The notes under the pieces are model-generated. The model did no database searches and was not told the DNA's origin. It saw only the letters and a program-made list of their open reading frames with translations. From Viridibacterium curvum (lineage in GTDB: Bacteria > Pseudomonadota > Gammaproteobacteria > Burkholderiales > Rhodocyclaceae), in NCBI RefSeq assembly GCF_039544165.1, contig NZ_BAABLD010000008.1, positions 62,001 to 126,000 of the forward strand: a stretch of DNA of 64,000 nucleotides, read 5' to 3'. The translations under genes were made by a program, and so were the position numbers. Every line of letters begins with the position of its first letter. The stretch's first letter is position 1. Of the stretch, positions 34,252 to 43,161 are shown piece by piece.

Positions 34252-35088
34252 ATGAAAATCCGCTTCACCAAAATGCACGGCCTCGGGAACGACTTCGTCG
34301 TCATCGACGCCATCAATCAGCCCGTTGAACTCACGGCCGCACAGGCGCGCTTTCTTGCCGACCGCCGCTTCGGTGTCGGCTGCGACCAGATCCTCATCGT
34401 CGAGCGCCCCACGCAGCCCGGCGTCGACTTCCGCTACCGCATCTTCAATGCAGACGGCAGCGAGGTCGAACAATGCGGCAACGGCGCGCGCTGCTTCGTA
34501 CGCTTCGTCGTCGATGCCCATCTCACGGAGAAGCAGGAAATACGCGTCGAGACCAAGTCCGGCATCATCGCCCCGCGCCTCGAAGGCAATGGCGAAGTCA
34601 CCGTCGACATGGGCGCTCCCATCCTTGAGCCGGCACGCGTGCCCTTCATCTCCGACTCGGCCGAACTCATCCAGCCGCTTGCCGTCGATGGCCGCGACTA
34701 CGCCATCACCGCCGTTTCCATGGGCAACCCGCACGCCGTGCAGGTCGTCGACAACGTCGACACCGCTCCGGTCGAAACACATGGCCCCATCATCGAACGC
34801 CACCCGCGCTTCCCTGCCCGCGTCAATGCCGGCTTCATGCAGATCGTCGACCGTCACGCGATCCGCCTGCGCGTCTTCGAGCGCGGCTCGGGCGAGACAC
34901 TCGCCTGCGGCACCGGCGCCTGTGCAGCCGTCGTCACCGGCATTGCGCGCGGCCTGATCGACAGCCCGGTGCGCGTGGAGACCCGTGGCGGCTACCTCTC
35001 TATCGCCTGGCAGGGTCCCGGCACACCGGTCATGATGACCGGTCCCGCCGTTGCCGTCTTCGACAGCGAAATCGAACTGCCGAAATGA
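34252..35088 (+). CDS. dapF: Diaminopimelate epimerase DapF
   Basis: The 278-residue enzyme converts LL- to meso-diaminopimelate for lysine and peptidoglycan synthesis. Both catalytic cysteines are present: EQCGNGARC (about residue 75) and LACGTGACA (about 219). The N-terminus MKIRFTKMHGLGNDFVVIDA is diagnostic. The frame is open further upstream to 34027 but that part is within the repeat element, so the ATG at 34252 is the start. A DUF484 gene follows, as in the common dapF-DUF484-xerC order. Confidence 0.97.
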   Translation: MKIRFTKMHGLGNDFVVIDAINQPVELTAAQARFLADRRFGVGCDQILIVERPTQPGVDFRYRIFNADGSEVEQCGNGARCFVRFVVDAHLTEKQEIRVETKSGIIAPRLEGNGEVTVDMGAPILEPARVPFISDSAELIQPLAVDGRDYAITAVSMGNPHAVQVVDNVDTAPVETHGPIIERHPRFPARVNAGFMQIVDRHAIRLRVFERGSGETLACGTGACAAVVTGIARGLIDSPVRVETRGGYLSIAWQGPGTPVMMTGPAVAVFDSEIELPK

Positions 35089-35197
35089 ACCGAACCGCCG
35101 TTCGCCCTGAGCGTAGCGCCGCGAAGTCGAGGCGCTCGGCACGCACGGTCATCCTGACAGCCCTACCGCAGCAAGCCACTCTTCTGGAGCCTCGCCC

Positions 35198-35845
35198 ATG
35201 AACGCCCAAGACGTCCTCAACTTCCTGCAAGACAACCCCGACTTCTTCGCCGAGCACCCCGACCTGCTCGCCGAACTCAACGTCCCGCACGACACCGGCG
35301 CCGCCATCTCGCTGACCGAACGTCAGATCGCCACGCTGCGCGAGAAGAACAGCCAGCTGCAGGCCAAGCTCTCCGAGCTCGTCGGCTTTGGTGAAGAGAA
35401 CGACGCCATCTCCACCAAGGTGCACCGCCTCACACTGAGCCTGCTGCGCTCCGAGAGTTTCGAATCCTCCAGCCAGTCGCTCTACACCCACCTGCTCGAA
35501 GACTTCGCCGTACCGCACGTTCAGCTGCGCATCTGGAACAGCATCCTCAAGCGCCCCCTGCCCGAGTTCGTCGAAGTCAGCGAAGCCTTGCGATTCGAAG
35601 CCGCCGACCTGCAACACCCACGCTGCGGCCCTGCCACAGCTGGCGAAATCCTCGAATGGTTCGGCGAAGACGCTGACAAGCTGCGCTCCTGGGCACTGAT
35701 TCCCCTCCGCCGCGACGCCCAGGTCTTCGGCATGCTCGCCCTCGGCAGCGAAGACCCGCAACGCTTCTTTGCCGAGATGGGCACGCTGTACGTGGAACGG
35801 ATTGGGGATCTGGTGAGTGCGGCGGTGTTGCGGTATGTGGGTTGA
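35198..35845 (+). CDS. DUF484 family protein
   Basis: The 215-residue protein begins AQDVLNFLQDNPDFFAEHPD, the signature of the DUF484 family (GAF-like fold), which normally lies between dapF and xerC. A coiled-coil segment (TLREKNSQLQAKLSELVGFG) and a GAF-like half (ALIPLRRDAQVFGMLALGSE) follow. Role is unknown. In this genome xerC is not next to it but some 9 kb away on the other strand, and a low-GC gene follows instead. Confidence 0.9.
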   Translation: MNAQDVLNFLQDNPDFFAEHPDLLAELNVPHDTGAAISLTERQIATLREKNSQLQAKLSELVGFGEENDAISTKVHRLTLSLLRSESFESSSQSLYTHLLEDFAVPHVQLRIWNSILKRPLPEFVEVSEALRFEAADLQHPRCGPATAGEILEWFGEDADKLRSWALIPLRRDAQVFGMLALGSEDPQRFFAEMGTLYVERIGDLVSAAVLRYVG

Positions 35846-35941
35846 GCCCGCAAAAAATGCGGCCGTGTTTAACTCTCAAAATTGATATGCCGATCTCCGC
35901 ACAATGCCGTGCACTTTGCCAATCTGAAGCAAAGGATGAAT

Positions 35942-37480
35942 ATGAGCCTACTGCGTCGTAATCTTCAACAGGTGTGGGATCAGTTGCGTGCGAAAAAGAC
36001 GCACATGCCAAAGTTTTTGGAGTCAGTGCTTTTGCGCAACCTGCGCGGGATTGCTGAACTACCCGTCAGCTTTGGGTATCCGGTATCGGTTGTCGCGGGC
36101 CCGAACGGGTGCGGCAAATCCACAGTTCTGTTTGCTTGCGCTTGCGCTTACGACGTATCGGAAAGCCGTGACTACAGTCCTGCGGTGCTCTTCCCAAATC
36201 TGAAATCTCCCTCGCTTTCCGACCAATTAGGGTCGCCGTCATTCGAATACTACTTCGCGGAAAACGGCTCTCGCCTAGGCATGACTTGGCGACGTGGGAA
36301 GAGCTGGAGCAAGAGCTTTATGGGGCGCAAGGAGGCTGCGCAACCCCAAAGGAATATCTATCTTCGGACGCTGGCAAACCTTACAAGCCCATCAGAAGTA
36401 CGCAGCATTCTTCAGATTGGTTCTAAAAATTTCGAACAGCATGAACTAGACGCCGATCTAGTTGCATTTGCACATCGAGTACTGCCATTCAAGTATCGGG
36501 GTCTGAAGCTGTTACAGCTCAAAGGTAAAGACCTCTTGTTTGCAGACCGTGAAGACACAGGGTCCGCTTACTCAGAATTCCATATGTCTGCTGGCGAGAG
36601 AGCTTTGCTAAGAATCTCAAAGGATATTTCTCGCTTACATGACGCACTGATCCTGATCGACGAAATTGAAGCAGGGCTTCATCCTCACACGCAGCAGCAA
36701 GTGATGCTGGAGCTGCAGCGCCTTGCCCTGCGCAATAATTTGCAAGTGATCGTGACCTCACACAGCCCAGTGGTGCTGGAGAGCGTGCCACCGGAAGGGC
36801 GTATCTTCTTGGAGAGGACTCATGGCAACGTACATGTTCAACCGCCTTACCGAGACATTTTTCAGCGCGCCTTCTATGGTCAATCGCAAGACAAGCTTTC
36901 TATCCTCTGCGAAGACGAAGTGGCAGAAGGATTGATTCTGGGTGTACTAGATGTATTGAATCCGCGCCTAAATCTCACCCCAGACGACGTAACGGTAGGC
37001 CGGGACACCGGTAAGGATCAGTTTCCGCAACACGTGGAAACGCTCGGAAAGTTTCAATTGCTGGATGAATTCGTACTGGTGCTTGACGGTGATGCACGCG
37101 GTGTGGAGCCAGCGGTGCAGCAAGCTGCGCAACGATTCAATCGCACGATGAGTCCGCTTTTTCTCCCTGGCGAAACCCCGCCAGAAGACTGGATCTACGT
37201 CGCACTGGAACGACGCGCAACTCAATATGTCGAAGAATTAGGGGCGCCGGGGCTGGCTGAGCTGCTACGCAGCTTGCGGCAATCATTCGAAAACGCTTCT
37301 GACAAACCGACGAATATCATCAAGCAACGCTACGCGACGCTTGCCGATAGTCTTCAACGAGAGCCAAAGGAAATCGCGCGCATCGTCGGTCGCTGGGAAG
37401 CTGCGAACGGGGACATGAAGATCTTTGCTTCTGAGTTAGAGCAGGCGGTATACAACTGGCGCAACAAAATGGGCGCTTAA
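35942..37480 (+). CDS. OLD-like AAA ATPase with TOPRIM-like C-terminus, probably acquired
   Basis: The 512-residue protein has an SMC/ABC-type ATPase half: GPNGCGKST (about residue 56), signature SAGERALLRI (about 216), Walker B LILIDEIEAGLHPHTQQQ (about 237) and the switch His in TSHSPVVLESV. The C-terminal half has acidic motifs at the TOPRIM spacing: SILCEDEVAEGLI (about 322) and FVLVLDGDARG (about 381). This is the layout of OLD-family nucleases. Its base content (40-50% GC in lines counted) is well below its neighbours (about 62%). I chose the ATG at 35942 with AAAGG upstream; TTG at 35882 and ATG at 35936 are alternatives. Such genes are often phage-defence factors, but no partner gene is seen here. 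Confidence 0.8.
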   Translation: MSLLRRNLQQVWDQLRAKKTHMPKFLESVLLRNLRGIAELPVSFGYPVSVVAGPNGCGKSTVLFACACAYDVSESRDYSPAVLFPNLKSPSLSDQLGSPSFEYYFAENGSRLGMTWRRGKSWSKSFMGRKEAAQPQRNIYLRTLANLTSPSEVRSILQIGSKNFEQHELDADLVAFAHRVLPFKYRGLKLLQLKGKDLLFADREDTGSAYSEFHMSAGERALLRISKDISRLHDALILIDEIEAGLHPHTQQQVMLELQRLALRNNLQVIVTSHSPVVLESVPPEGRIFLERTHGNVHVQPPYRDIFQRAFYGQSQDKLSILCEDEVAEGLILGVLDVLNPRLNLTPDDVTVGRDTGKDQFPQHVETLGKFQLLDEFVLVLDGDARGVEPAVQQAAQRFNRTMSPLFLPGETPPEDWIYVALERRATQYVEELGAPGLAELLRSLRQSFENASDKPTNIIKQRYATLADSLQREPKEIARIVGRWEAANGDMKIFASELEQAVYNWRNKMGA

Positions 37481-37523
37481 ACACGTCTACATATCATGCG
37501 CTCGTATGCTGCGCGCGCAAGCC

Positions 37524-37712
37524 CTACGCCTTGGGCTCTTCCATATCCTGCCCCGGATCAGGCTCCGCACCCGGCACGCGATAAGTGTCAGACGCCCAAG
37601 CGCCTATATCGATGAGCTTGCAGCGCTCTGAACAGAAGGGGCGGAAGCGGCTTTCGGGCTTCCATTCGACGGGTTTGCTGCAGGTGGGGCAATTGACGGT
37701 ACGGGTGTTCAT
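37524..37712 (-). CDS. yacG: DNA gyrase inhibitor YacG (zinc-binding)
   Basis: The 62-residue protein has one zinc site: CPTCSKPVEW (C-x2-C) and FRPFCSERCKLIDIGAWA (C-x3-C), as in YacG, which inhibits gyrase by binding GyrB. The length is normal. Its ATG overlaps the stop of the diguanylate cyclase gene by 4 bp (ATGA), so they are co-translated. YacG genes are more often found beside zapD or coaE. Confidence 0.93.
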   Translation of the reverse strand: MNTRTVNCPTCSKPVEWKPESRFRPFCSERCKLIDIGAWASDTYRVPGAEPDPGQDMEEPKA

Positions 37713-39439
37713 GAGTGCAGGGGTTCGGCAACTTCGCAGCGGTTCTTGCCGCGCATCTTGGCCTGGTACATGGCGCGGTCGGCGGCCGCGATGAGGGCAT
37801 CGGTGTCGCGCGCGTGCCAGGGCACTGACGCGATGCCGATGCTGACGGTAATGGCAGCTTCGACGCCGCCGAAGTCGAAATGCATGTCGCTGACGCGAGC
37901 CAGCACGCGGCGCGAGAGTTGTACCATGCGGTCGATGTCGGCATTGGAAGCCAGGATGGCGAACTCGTCGCCACCCAGACGGAAGAACAGTTCGTTACGG
38001 CGGACGATGGAGCCGATCTCGGTCGACAGCTGCATCAGGACTTCGTCACCGGCCTGGTGGCCGAAGGTGTCATTGATGGCCTTGAAGCCGTCGAGGTCGA
38101 AGCTGATGAGTCCCAGCTCTTCGCCGCGTCGCTCGGCATCGGCAATGCGACGCTCCAGCTCTTCGACGAAGCGACGGCGGTTGTAAAGACCGGTGAGCGG
38201 ATCGCGCTCGGCAAGATCAGTGAGGCGACGCTCAGCCAGCCGCGCAGCGGTGACGTCTTCGAACACCCACACACGGCCGATGGACTGCGTGCCATCAGAT
38301 GACGGGACGACGGACGATACCTCACTGATGATGCGGCCATCGGTAAGCTCGATATCCCAGGCCTCGCTGTTCTGACGCGAAGCGATGACTTCTTCAACAT
38401 GGCGCATGTAGGCCGCGTCGTTGGCGCGCAAACCGGCGGTTTCGGCAATGATCTGCTCATCGCGCGTCCCGACCACGGCGTCGCGCGAGGACAGCATCCA
38501 CATCTCGATGCAGGGCTGGTTGATGTAGACAACGCGACGGTCGCGATCGACGAACAGGATGCCTTGCGCCACCGTGTCGAGCAGGGACGACAGCCGCATC
38601 TTCTCGTCGTTGCTGCGCTTGAGGTAATGCTCCTTGAGCGCCTGCGTGCGACGCAGGGCGGCCACGGTTTCAAGCAGCTTGAGCTCGACATCCTTGCGGC
38701 GCTGGATGTCCTGCGCCGAGAAACGCACGCCGGTGATGCGTCCATCGTCATCGCGACGCACGCTCCAGCGACAAGAGAACCAGGTCAGTCGGCCGTCGCG
38801 GTGCTGCATGCGCAACTCGTGCCCTTCGCGCTCTTCGCCATCCAGGCCGCGCCGCGCGAGCTCCTTCATCAAGGAACGGTCTTTGGCATAGACCCACAGA
38901 TCAATGATGTCGCGCGAGTCAAAACACTCGGCGAGCGAGTAACCCGTGACAGCTTCGGTCGACGGACTCAGCCACAACAGCCGACCGCGTGGCGAGAAGA
39001 AGGCCTCAATGCCGATGGCGTCATCGGCAATCTGTCGGTACCAGTCGGTCTCATCACGCAGTTTTTCGATGCGCTCGCCCGCGCGTGAGACAAGTTCGAG
39101 AATGCTCTCGCCCAGTGCGTCGATGCTGCCGCCAGCATTGGCCGGCAACTGCGGCGTACTCTGCGTACGAATGGCGTGCAGGATGCTCTCGTGCAACTCG
39201 GCCACCCGCGCCGTGGCGCGTTGATTGGCAAGACGGAACGCGCCCCACAGCATCACACCCATCAGCGCAGCAAGCAGCAGGGCCTCGACCAGCGGCGATG
39301 AGTCGGCCAGATGGGATACCCATACCACCACAGCAGCGAGCACAACGGCAACCCCCACCAACAAGCGGCTCAACACCGTCCAGCGTCCTGCCGGCTTGGG
39401 CAGATGGGGTTGGGAAACGTTGCGACGCGCGCTGGACAT
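37709..39439 (-). CDS. Membrane-bound PAS-PAS-GGDEF diguanylate cyclase
   Basis: The 576-residue protein has two membrane segments (about 22-45 and 50-70; LLVGVAVVLAAVVVWVSHL), then two PAS domains (about 130-260 with a PAC motif, and 275-400). The GGDEF domain (about 410-570) has DPLTGLYNRRRF, FDLDGFKAINDTFGHQAGDE and RLGGDEFAIL. It makes c-di-GMP from two GTP. The allosteric I-site is RRNE instead of RxxD five residues before GGDEF, so product inhibition may be lost. No EAL domain. Together with the HD-GYP gene at 29.6 kb it gives the region both a synthesis and a degradation route. Confidence 0.92.
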   Translation of the reverse strand: MSSARRNVSQPHLPKPAGRWTVLSRLLVGVAVVLAAVVVWVSHLADSSPLVEALLLAALMGVMLWGAFRLANQRATARVAELHESILHAIRTQSTPQLPANAGGSIDALGESILELVSRAGERIEKLRDETDWYRQIADDAIGIEAFFSPRGRLLWLSPSTEAVTGYSLAECFDSRDIIDLWVYAKDRSLMKELARRGLDGEEREGHELRMQHRDGRLTWFSCRWSVRRDDDGRITGVRFSAQDIQRRKDVELKLLETVAALRRTQALKEHYLKRSNDEKMRLSSLLDTVAQGILFVDRDRRVVYINQPCIEMWMLSSRDAVVGTRDEQIIAETAGLRANDAAYMRHVEEVIASRQNSEAWDIELTDGRIISEVSSVVPSSDGTQSIGRVWVFEDVTAARLAERRLTDLAERDPLTGLYNRRRFVEELERRIADAERRGEELGLISFDLDGFKAINDTFGHQAGDEVLMQLSTEIGSIVRRNELFFRLGGDEFAILASNADIDRMVQLSRRVLARVSDMHFDFGGVEAAITVSIGIASVPWHARDTDALIAAADRAMYQAKMRGKNRCEVAEPLHS

Positions 39440-39451
39440 GGCGGAGTCGGC

Positions 39452-40789
39452 TCAGAGCGACTTCATCAGCACCTTGGACCGGCGCTGGAAGTTGTAGAGA
39501 TCACGTTTGCGACCCGGCAAAGCCTCAGGGCCCACCTCGGCGAAGCCGCGTTCGCGGAACCAGTGTTCGGTCCGTGTCGTGAGCACGAAGAGTTTCGTCA
39601 GGCCCTGAGCACGCGCGCGCTGCTCGACGTGCTGCAGCAGGCGCTCACCCAAACCGGCACGGCGGTACTCCGCTGTGACGGCGAGACAGGCCATCTCGCC
39701 CATGCCGTCTTCGCGGAACGGGTTGAGCGCGACGCAGCCTACGACCATGCCGTCGTTCTCGGCCAGCGTGAAGCGCTCGATCTCCTGCTCCAGCAGCTCG
39801 CGCGGCCGCCGCACCAAAGTACCGTCAGCCTCCAGTGGTGCAATCATCGAGACCAAGGACGCCACATCGTCGATGTTGGCGTCGCGCAGGCGATGCAGCG
39901 GATCACGCGTGACCATGGTGCCAACGCCCTGGCGGGTGAAGAATTCGAGCAGCAGGCCGCCATCCTTGTCGCGGTCGATGAGGTGGGCACGTGCCACGCC
40001 CTTGCGCACGGAGCGGATCGCACGCGGCAGGAACAGGTGCAGGTCTTCGGTGAGGCCTTTGCCTTCGGTGAACATGCGCTCGGCCTCATCGGCCGTAATC
40101 GCCTCGATGAGCCGGCCGCCTTCATCGAGCAGCCCCGGCGCGTCGCACAGATAGATCAGCTTCTCGGCCTTGATCGCGACAGCAACAGCCTCAGCAACTT
40201 CTTCCATCGCCATGTTGAAGATCTCGCCGGCGGGCGACACGCCCAGCGGCGTGATCAGCACGACGTTCTGCTGATCGAGGTCGGCAATGATTTCTTCGGC
40301 AATGACCTTGCGCACCGAGCCGGTGAAGTGCATGTCGATGCCATCGACAACACCCATCGGCCGGGCGGTGACGAAGTTGCCGCCCGTCACGCGCATCCAG
40401 GCGCCCGCCATCGGGGTGTTGGGCAAGCCCTGGGACAGGCAGGCCTCGATCTCGATACGGGTGATGCCCATGCCGGCCTTCACTGCTTCGAGCGCACGCG
40501 CATCGGTGACGCGCAGGCCGTTGTGGTACTTCGATTCGAGACCGCGCCGCGCCAGCTCCTGTTCGATGTGCGGCCGCGAGCCGTGCACCAGAACCAGGCG
40601 CACACCCAGCGCGGCCAGCAGGTTCACGTCGTGGCAAAGGTCCTGCAGCAGTTCGCCCTGTGCAACCTCGCCACCGAAGGCGAGCACGAAGGTCTTGCCG
40701 CGGAAGGCGTGGAAGTACGGTGCAGCGCCACGCACCCAGTCGACAAAACGGATGGCGTCGTCATCGCCCATGCGGGCGGCTGCCGTCAT
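39452..40789 (-). CDS. argA: N-acetylglutamate synthase ArgA
   Basis: This enzyme acetylates glutamate in the first step of arginine synthesis. An amino-acid-kinase domain fills residues about 25-285 (TFVLAFGGEVAQGELLQDL, VHGSRPHIE), and a GNAT acetyltransferase domain fills the C-terminal 140 residues (EMACLAVTAEYRRAGLGERL, LTTRTEHWFRERGF). The kinase-type fold has no kinase role, as in known ArgA. The frame opens with a GTG at 40825; I chose the ATG at 40789 because it gives about 445 residues, like E. coli ArgA (443). The diguanylate cyclase gene follows 12 bp downstream. Confidence 0.95.
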   Translation of the reverse strand: MTAAARMGDDDAIRFVDWVRGAAPYFHAFRGKTFVLAFGGEVAQGELLQDLCHDVNLLAALGVRLVLVHGSRPHIEQELARRGLESKYHNGLRVTDARALEAVKAGMGITRIEIEACLSQGLPNTPMAGAWMRVTGGNFVTARPMGVVDGIDMHFTGSVRKVIAEEIIADLDQQNVVLITPLGVSPAGEIFNMAMEEVAEAVAVAIKAEKLIYLCDAPGLLDEGGRLIEAITADEAERMFTEGKGLTEDLHLFLPRAIRSVRKGVARAHLIDRDKDGGLLLEFFTRQGVGTMVTRDPLHRLRDANIDDVASLVSMIAPLEADGTLVRRPRELLEQEIERFTLAENDGMVVGCVALNPFREDGMGEMACLAVTAEYRRAGLGERLLQHVEQRARAQGLTKLFVLTTRTEHWFRERGFAEVGPEALPGRKRDLYNFQRRSKVLMKSL

Positions 40790-40954
40790 GTTCTCGCTGA
40801 AGATTCTCGGTTCGCTGTCACCCACCCTTGGACATCCTCCCTGTCGTGCCCCTCACTGGATCATGTGAGTCTGTCGCACGCCTTACAAGTCAATTCAATC
40901 ACGCCAGGCGGAACAAACCCTGCGCCCCGCCCCATCGGGAAGTTCCCGATGCCC

Positions 40955-41689
40955 TCAGTAATCGCCCCAGCGCCCCAGCATGGCTGCCGCCACGGCCAGG
41001 CCCGCTGTCTCGGTCCGTAACACGCGCGGTCCCATCAGCACGCGCCGGCAACCCGCCGCATGAGCGGCCGCCAGCTCGGTCGGGCTCCAGCCCCCCTCAG
41101 GCCCGATCAGGATGGCCACCGGTCCAGCCGGTGCAGGCAAGGCCGACAGGCGCTCACCGGCATCCGGGTCGAGAATCCAGCGCTCGCCCTCGAAGGGCTC
41201 GCTCAGCGTCGTCGCCAGCGTGCGGATTTCACCGACCTGCAACACGCGGTTGCGCCCGCATTGCTCGGCACTGGCGACCGCCACCTGCTGCCAATGCGAC
41301 ACCCGCTTTGCGGCACGATCGCCAACCAGCTTGAGCACACTGCGCTCGGCCGCCACCGGCGTCACGCCGACCACGCCGATCTCGCTGCCCTTCTGCACCA
41401 CCCAGTCCATCTTGTCGCCCACCGCGAGGCCCTGCACGATGTGTATCGTCAGCGGCGGCATGCGGTCGTCGGCCATATGCTGGCCGATAGCCACCGCCAC
41501 GTCGCGCCCCTCGATCTGCAATTGCGCAGCGTACTCGCCCCCTTCGCCGTCGAACAGCACGACCTGCGCACCATCGGCCAGCCGCAACACCTGGCGCGCG
41601 TGGTGAGCCTGCTCGGTCGGCAAGCGCATGACCCGGCCTTCAGCGAGCGAGAATGAACGCGACGGGGGGCAGAAAAAGCGCGGAACCAT
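40955..41689 (-). CDS. rsmE: 16S rRNA (uracil1498-N3)-methyltransferase RsmE
   Basis: The 244-residue SPOUT-family enzyme has the knotted SAM-binding motifs IGPEGGWSPTEL and LGPRVLRTETA near the C-terminus, and the N-terminal PUA-like part (HHARQVLRLADGAQVVLFDG). The ATG at 41689 (MVPRFFCP) is the natural start; the frame is open further to 42361 but that part is antisense to the thioredoxin-like gene. It is divergent from the thioredoxin-like gene. Confidence 0.95.
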   Translation of the reverse strand: MVPRFFCPPSRSFSLAEGRVMRLPTEQAHHARQVLRLADGAQVVLFDGEGGEYAAQLQIEGRDVAVAIGQHMADDRMPPLTIHIVQGLAVGDKMDWVVQKGSEIGVVGVTPVAAERSVLKLVGDRAAKRVSHWQQVAVASAEQCGRNRVLQVGEIRTLATTLSEPFEGERWILDPDAGERLSALPAPAGPVAILIGPEGGWSPTELAAAHAAGCRRVLMGPRVLRTETAGLAVAAAMLGRWGDY

Positions 41690-41794
41690 GGTGCTATGCT
41701 GGCTGTGTAGCAAAGAATGAGAGCGCGCTGCAGCGCGTGAAGGGACATTTTCGCGGTTTTTCCCCCTGAACGGGGAATGTAAGGAGAGATGGAC

Positions 41795-42355
41795 ATGCCC
41801 GCCCTGGAGACCCCGCTGTGTGATTTCGGCCGGCCGGCGCCTGACTTCTCGCTGCACGACCCAGCCAGCGGCAAGCTGCTGACGCCCGACAGTGTGCGTG
41901 GCCCCAACGGCCTGCTGGTCATGTTCATCTGCAATCACTGCCCCTTCGTGAAGGCTGTGATCCACCGCATCGTGCGCGACTGCCGCGAGCTTGCCACACT
42001 GGGCGTCGGCAGCATCGCCATCATGTCGAACGACGTGGAGGCCTACCCCGAAGACGGCCCCGAACACATGCAGCGCTGGGCGCGAGAGCTCGAATTTCCC
42101 TTCCCTTACGTGTTCGACGAGTCGCAGGAAGTCGCTGCCGCCTATGGCGCCGTCTGCACACCAGACTTTTTCGGCTTCAACGCCGGCCTGCAGCTGCAGT
42201 ACCGCGGCCGCCTCGATGCTTCGCGCCGCGAGACAGCGCCCGAGGGCGCCCGCCGCGAACTTTTCGAAGCCATGCAGCGGGTCGCCGCCACGGGAGCCGG
42301 CCCGCAGGAACAAATCGCCAGCATCGGTTGCTCGATCAAATGGAGGGAGTCCTGA
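41795..42355 (+). CDS. Thioredoxin-like redoxin with CxxC (AhpC/TSA-like)
   Basis: The 186-residue protein has an AhpC/TSA-type thioredoxin fold with FICNHCPFVKAV (CxxC) instead of a single peroxidatic Cys. This 'CNHCP(F/Y)V' motif marks a family of cytoplasmic thioredoxin-like proteins of unclear substrate. It has no signal peptide, and the frame PDFSLHDPAS, FPYVFDESQEVAAAYGAVCT, PDFF is typical. AAGGAGAG upstream is spaced 8 bp from the ATG at 41795 and only 2 bp from that at 41789, so I prefer the former. The next gene overlaps its end. Confidence 0.88.
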   Translation: MPALETPLCDFGRPAPDFSLHDPASGKLLTPDSVRGPNGLLVMFICNHCPFVKAVIHRIVRDCRELATLGVGSIAIMSNDVEAYPEDGPEHMQRWARELEFPFPYVFDESQEVAAAYGAVCTPDFFGFNAGLQLQYRGRLDASRRETAPEGARRELFEAMQRVAATGAGPQEQIASIGCSIKWRES

Positions 42356-43161
42356 CTTCACTCAAGCACGCACGCGCACTGGAGTCGATTGTCCGTGATG
42401 TGGCGCGGCAAACCGTCCTGCCGCGCTACCTGAAATCGATCCGCGAGCACAAAGCAGACGGCAGTTCGGTCACCGTCGTCGACCTCGCCACCCAGCGTGC
42501 GCTGACCGAACGCCTGCCCGAGCTTTTCGATGCCCCCGTCATCGGCGAGGAGATGAGCCCCAGCCAGCATCGCGACTGCTGGGCCGCCGGCACCGAAGGC
42601 CTGTGGTGCATCGACCCCATCGACGGCACCACCAACTTCGCCAACGGCATCCCCTTCTTCGCCATCTCGGTGGCCTGGCTGGTCGGTGGCGAGACGCAGT
42701 TCGGCGTCGTCTACAACCCCATCACCGACGAATCCTTCTACGCCAGCCGTGGCGACGGCGCCTGGCTCAACGGCACGCGCTTGCCGCTGCGCAAACCGTC
42801 GAGCACCCTCACCGCCGCCGTGGCCGGCATCGACTTCAAGCGGCTGGAGCCAAAGCTGGCCGACGCGCTGGTGAGCGACAAGCCCTACTACTCCCAACGC
42901 AACTTCGGCTCCAGCGCGCTGGAATGGTGCTTCGTTGCCGCCGGCCGGCTGGACGTCTACCTGCACGGCGGGCAAGCGCTATGGGACTACGCCGCCGGCC
43001 GCCTGATCCTTGCCGAAGCCGGAGGCTGCGCCAGCACGCTGAGCGGCGGTGCGCTGTACGCCGACCCCTTGCGCAAATGCGGCGTCGTGCTGGCCGCCTC
43101 GCCAGCTCTGCACGGACAGTGGCTGGGCTGGATTCAGCGGCACTCGACGCCGCAGTCCTAG
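42340..43161 (+). CDS. Inositol monophosphatase family phosphatase
   Basis: The 273-residue enzyme has the metal-binding motifs of the family: GEEMS (about residue 75), WCIDPIDGTTNFANG (about 90) and ALWDYAAGRLILAEAGG (about 215). It hydrolyses small phosphate esters; the substrate could be inositol-1-phosphate, histidinol phosphate or a sugar phosphate such as PAP, which I cannot tell. The ATG at 42340 overlaps the preceding redoxin gene by 16 bp; a TTG at 42328 is in frame. Its TAG stop is shared with the TAG stop of the convergent transporter gene. Confidence 0.9.
   Translation: MEGVLTSLKHARALESIVRDVARQTVLPRYLKSIREHKADGSSVTVVDLATQRALTERLPELFDAPVIGEEMSPSQHRDCWAAGTEGLWCIDPIDGTTNFANGIPFFAISVAWLVGGETQFGVVYNPITDESFYASRGDGAWLNGTRLPLRKPSSTLTAAVAGIDFKRLEPKLADALVSDKPYYSQRNFGSSALEWCFVAAGRLDVYLHGGQALWDYAAGRLILAEAGGCASTLSGGALYADPLRKCGVVLAASPALHGQWLGWIQRHSTPQS

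Noticed and set aside
40933..40951. Hairpin CATCGGGAA / TTCCCGATG after rsmE
   Set aside because: The loop is too small and no T-tract follows, so I did not list it as a terminator.
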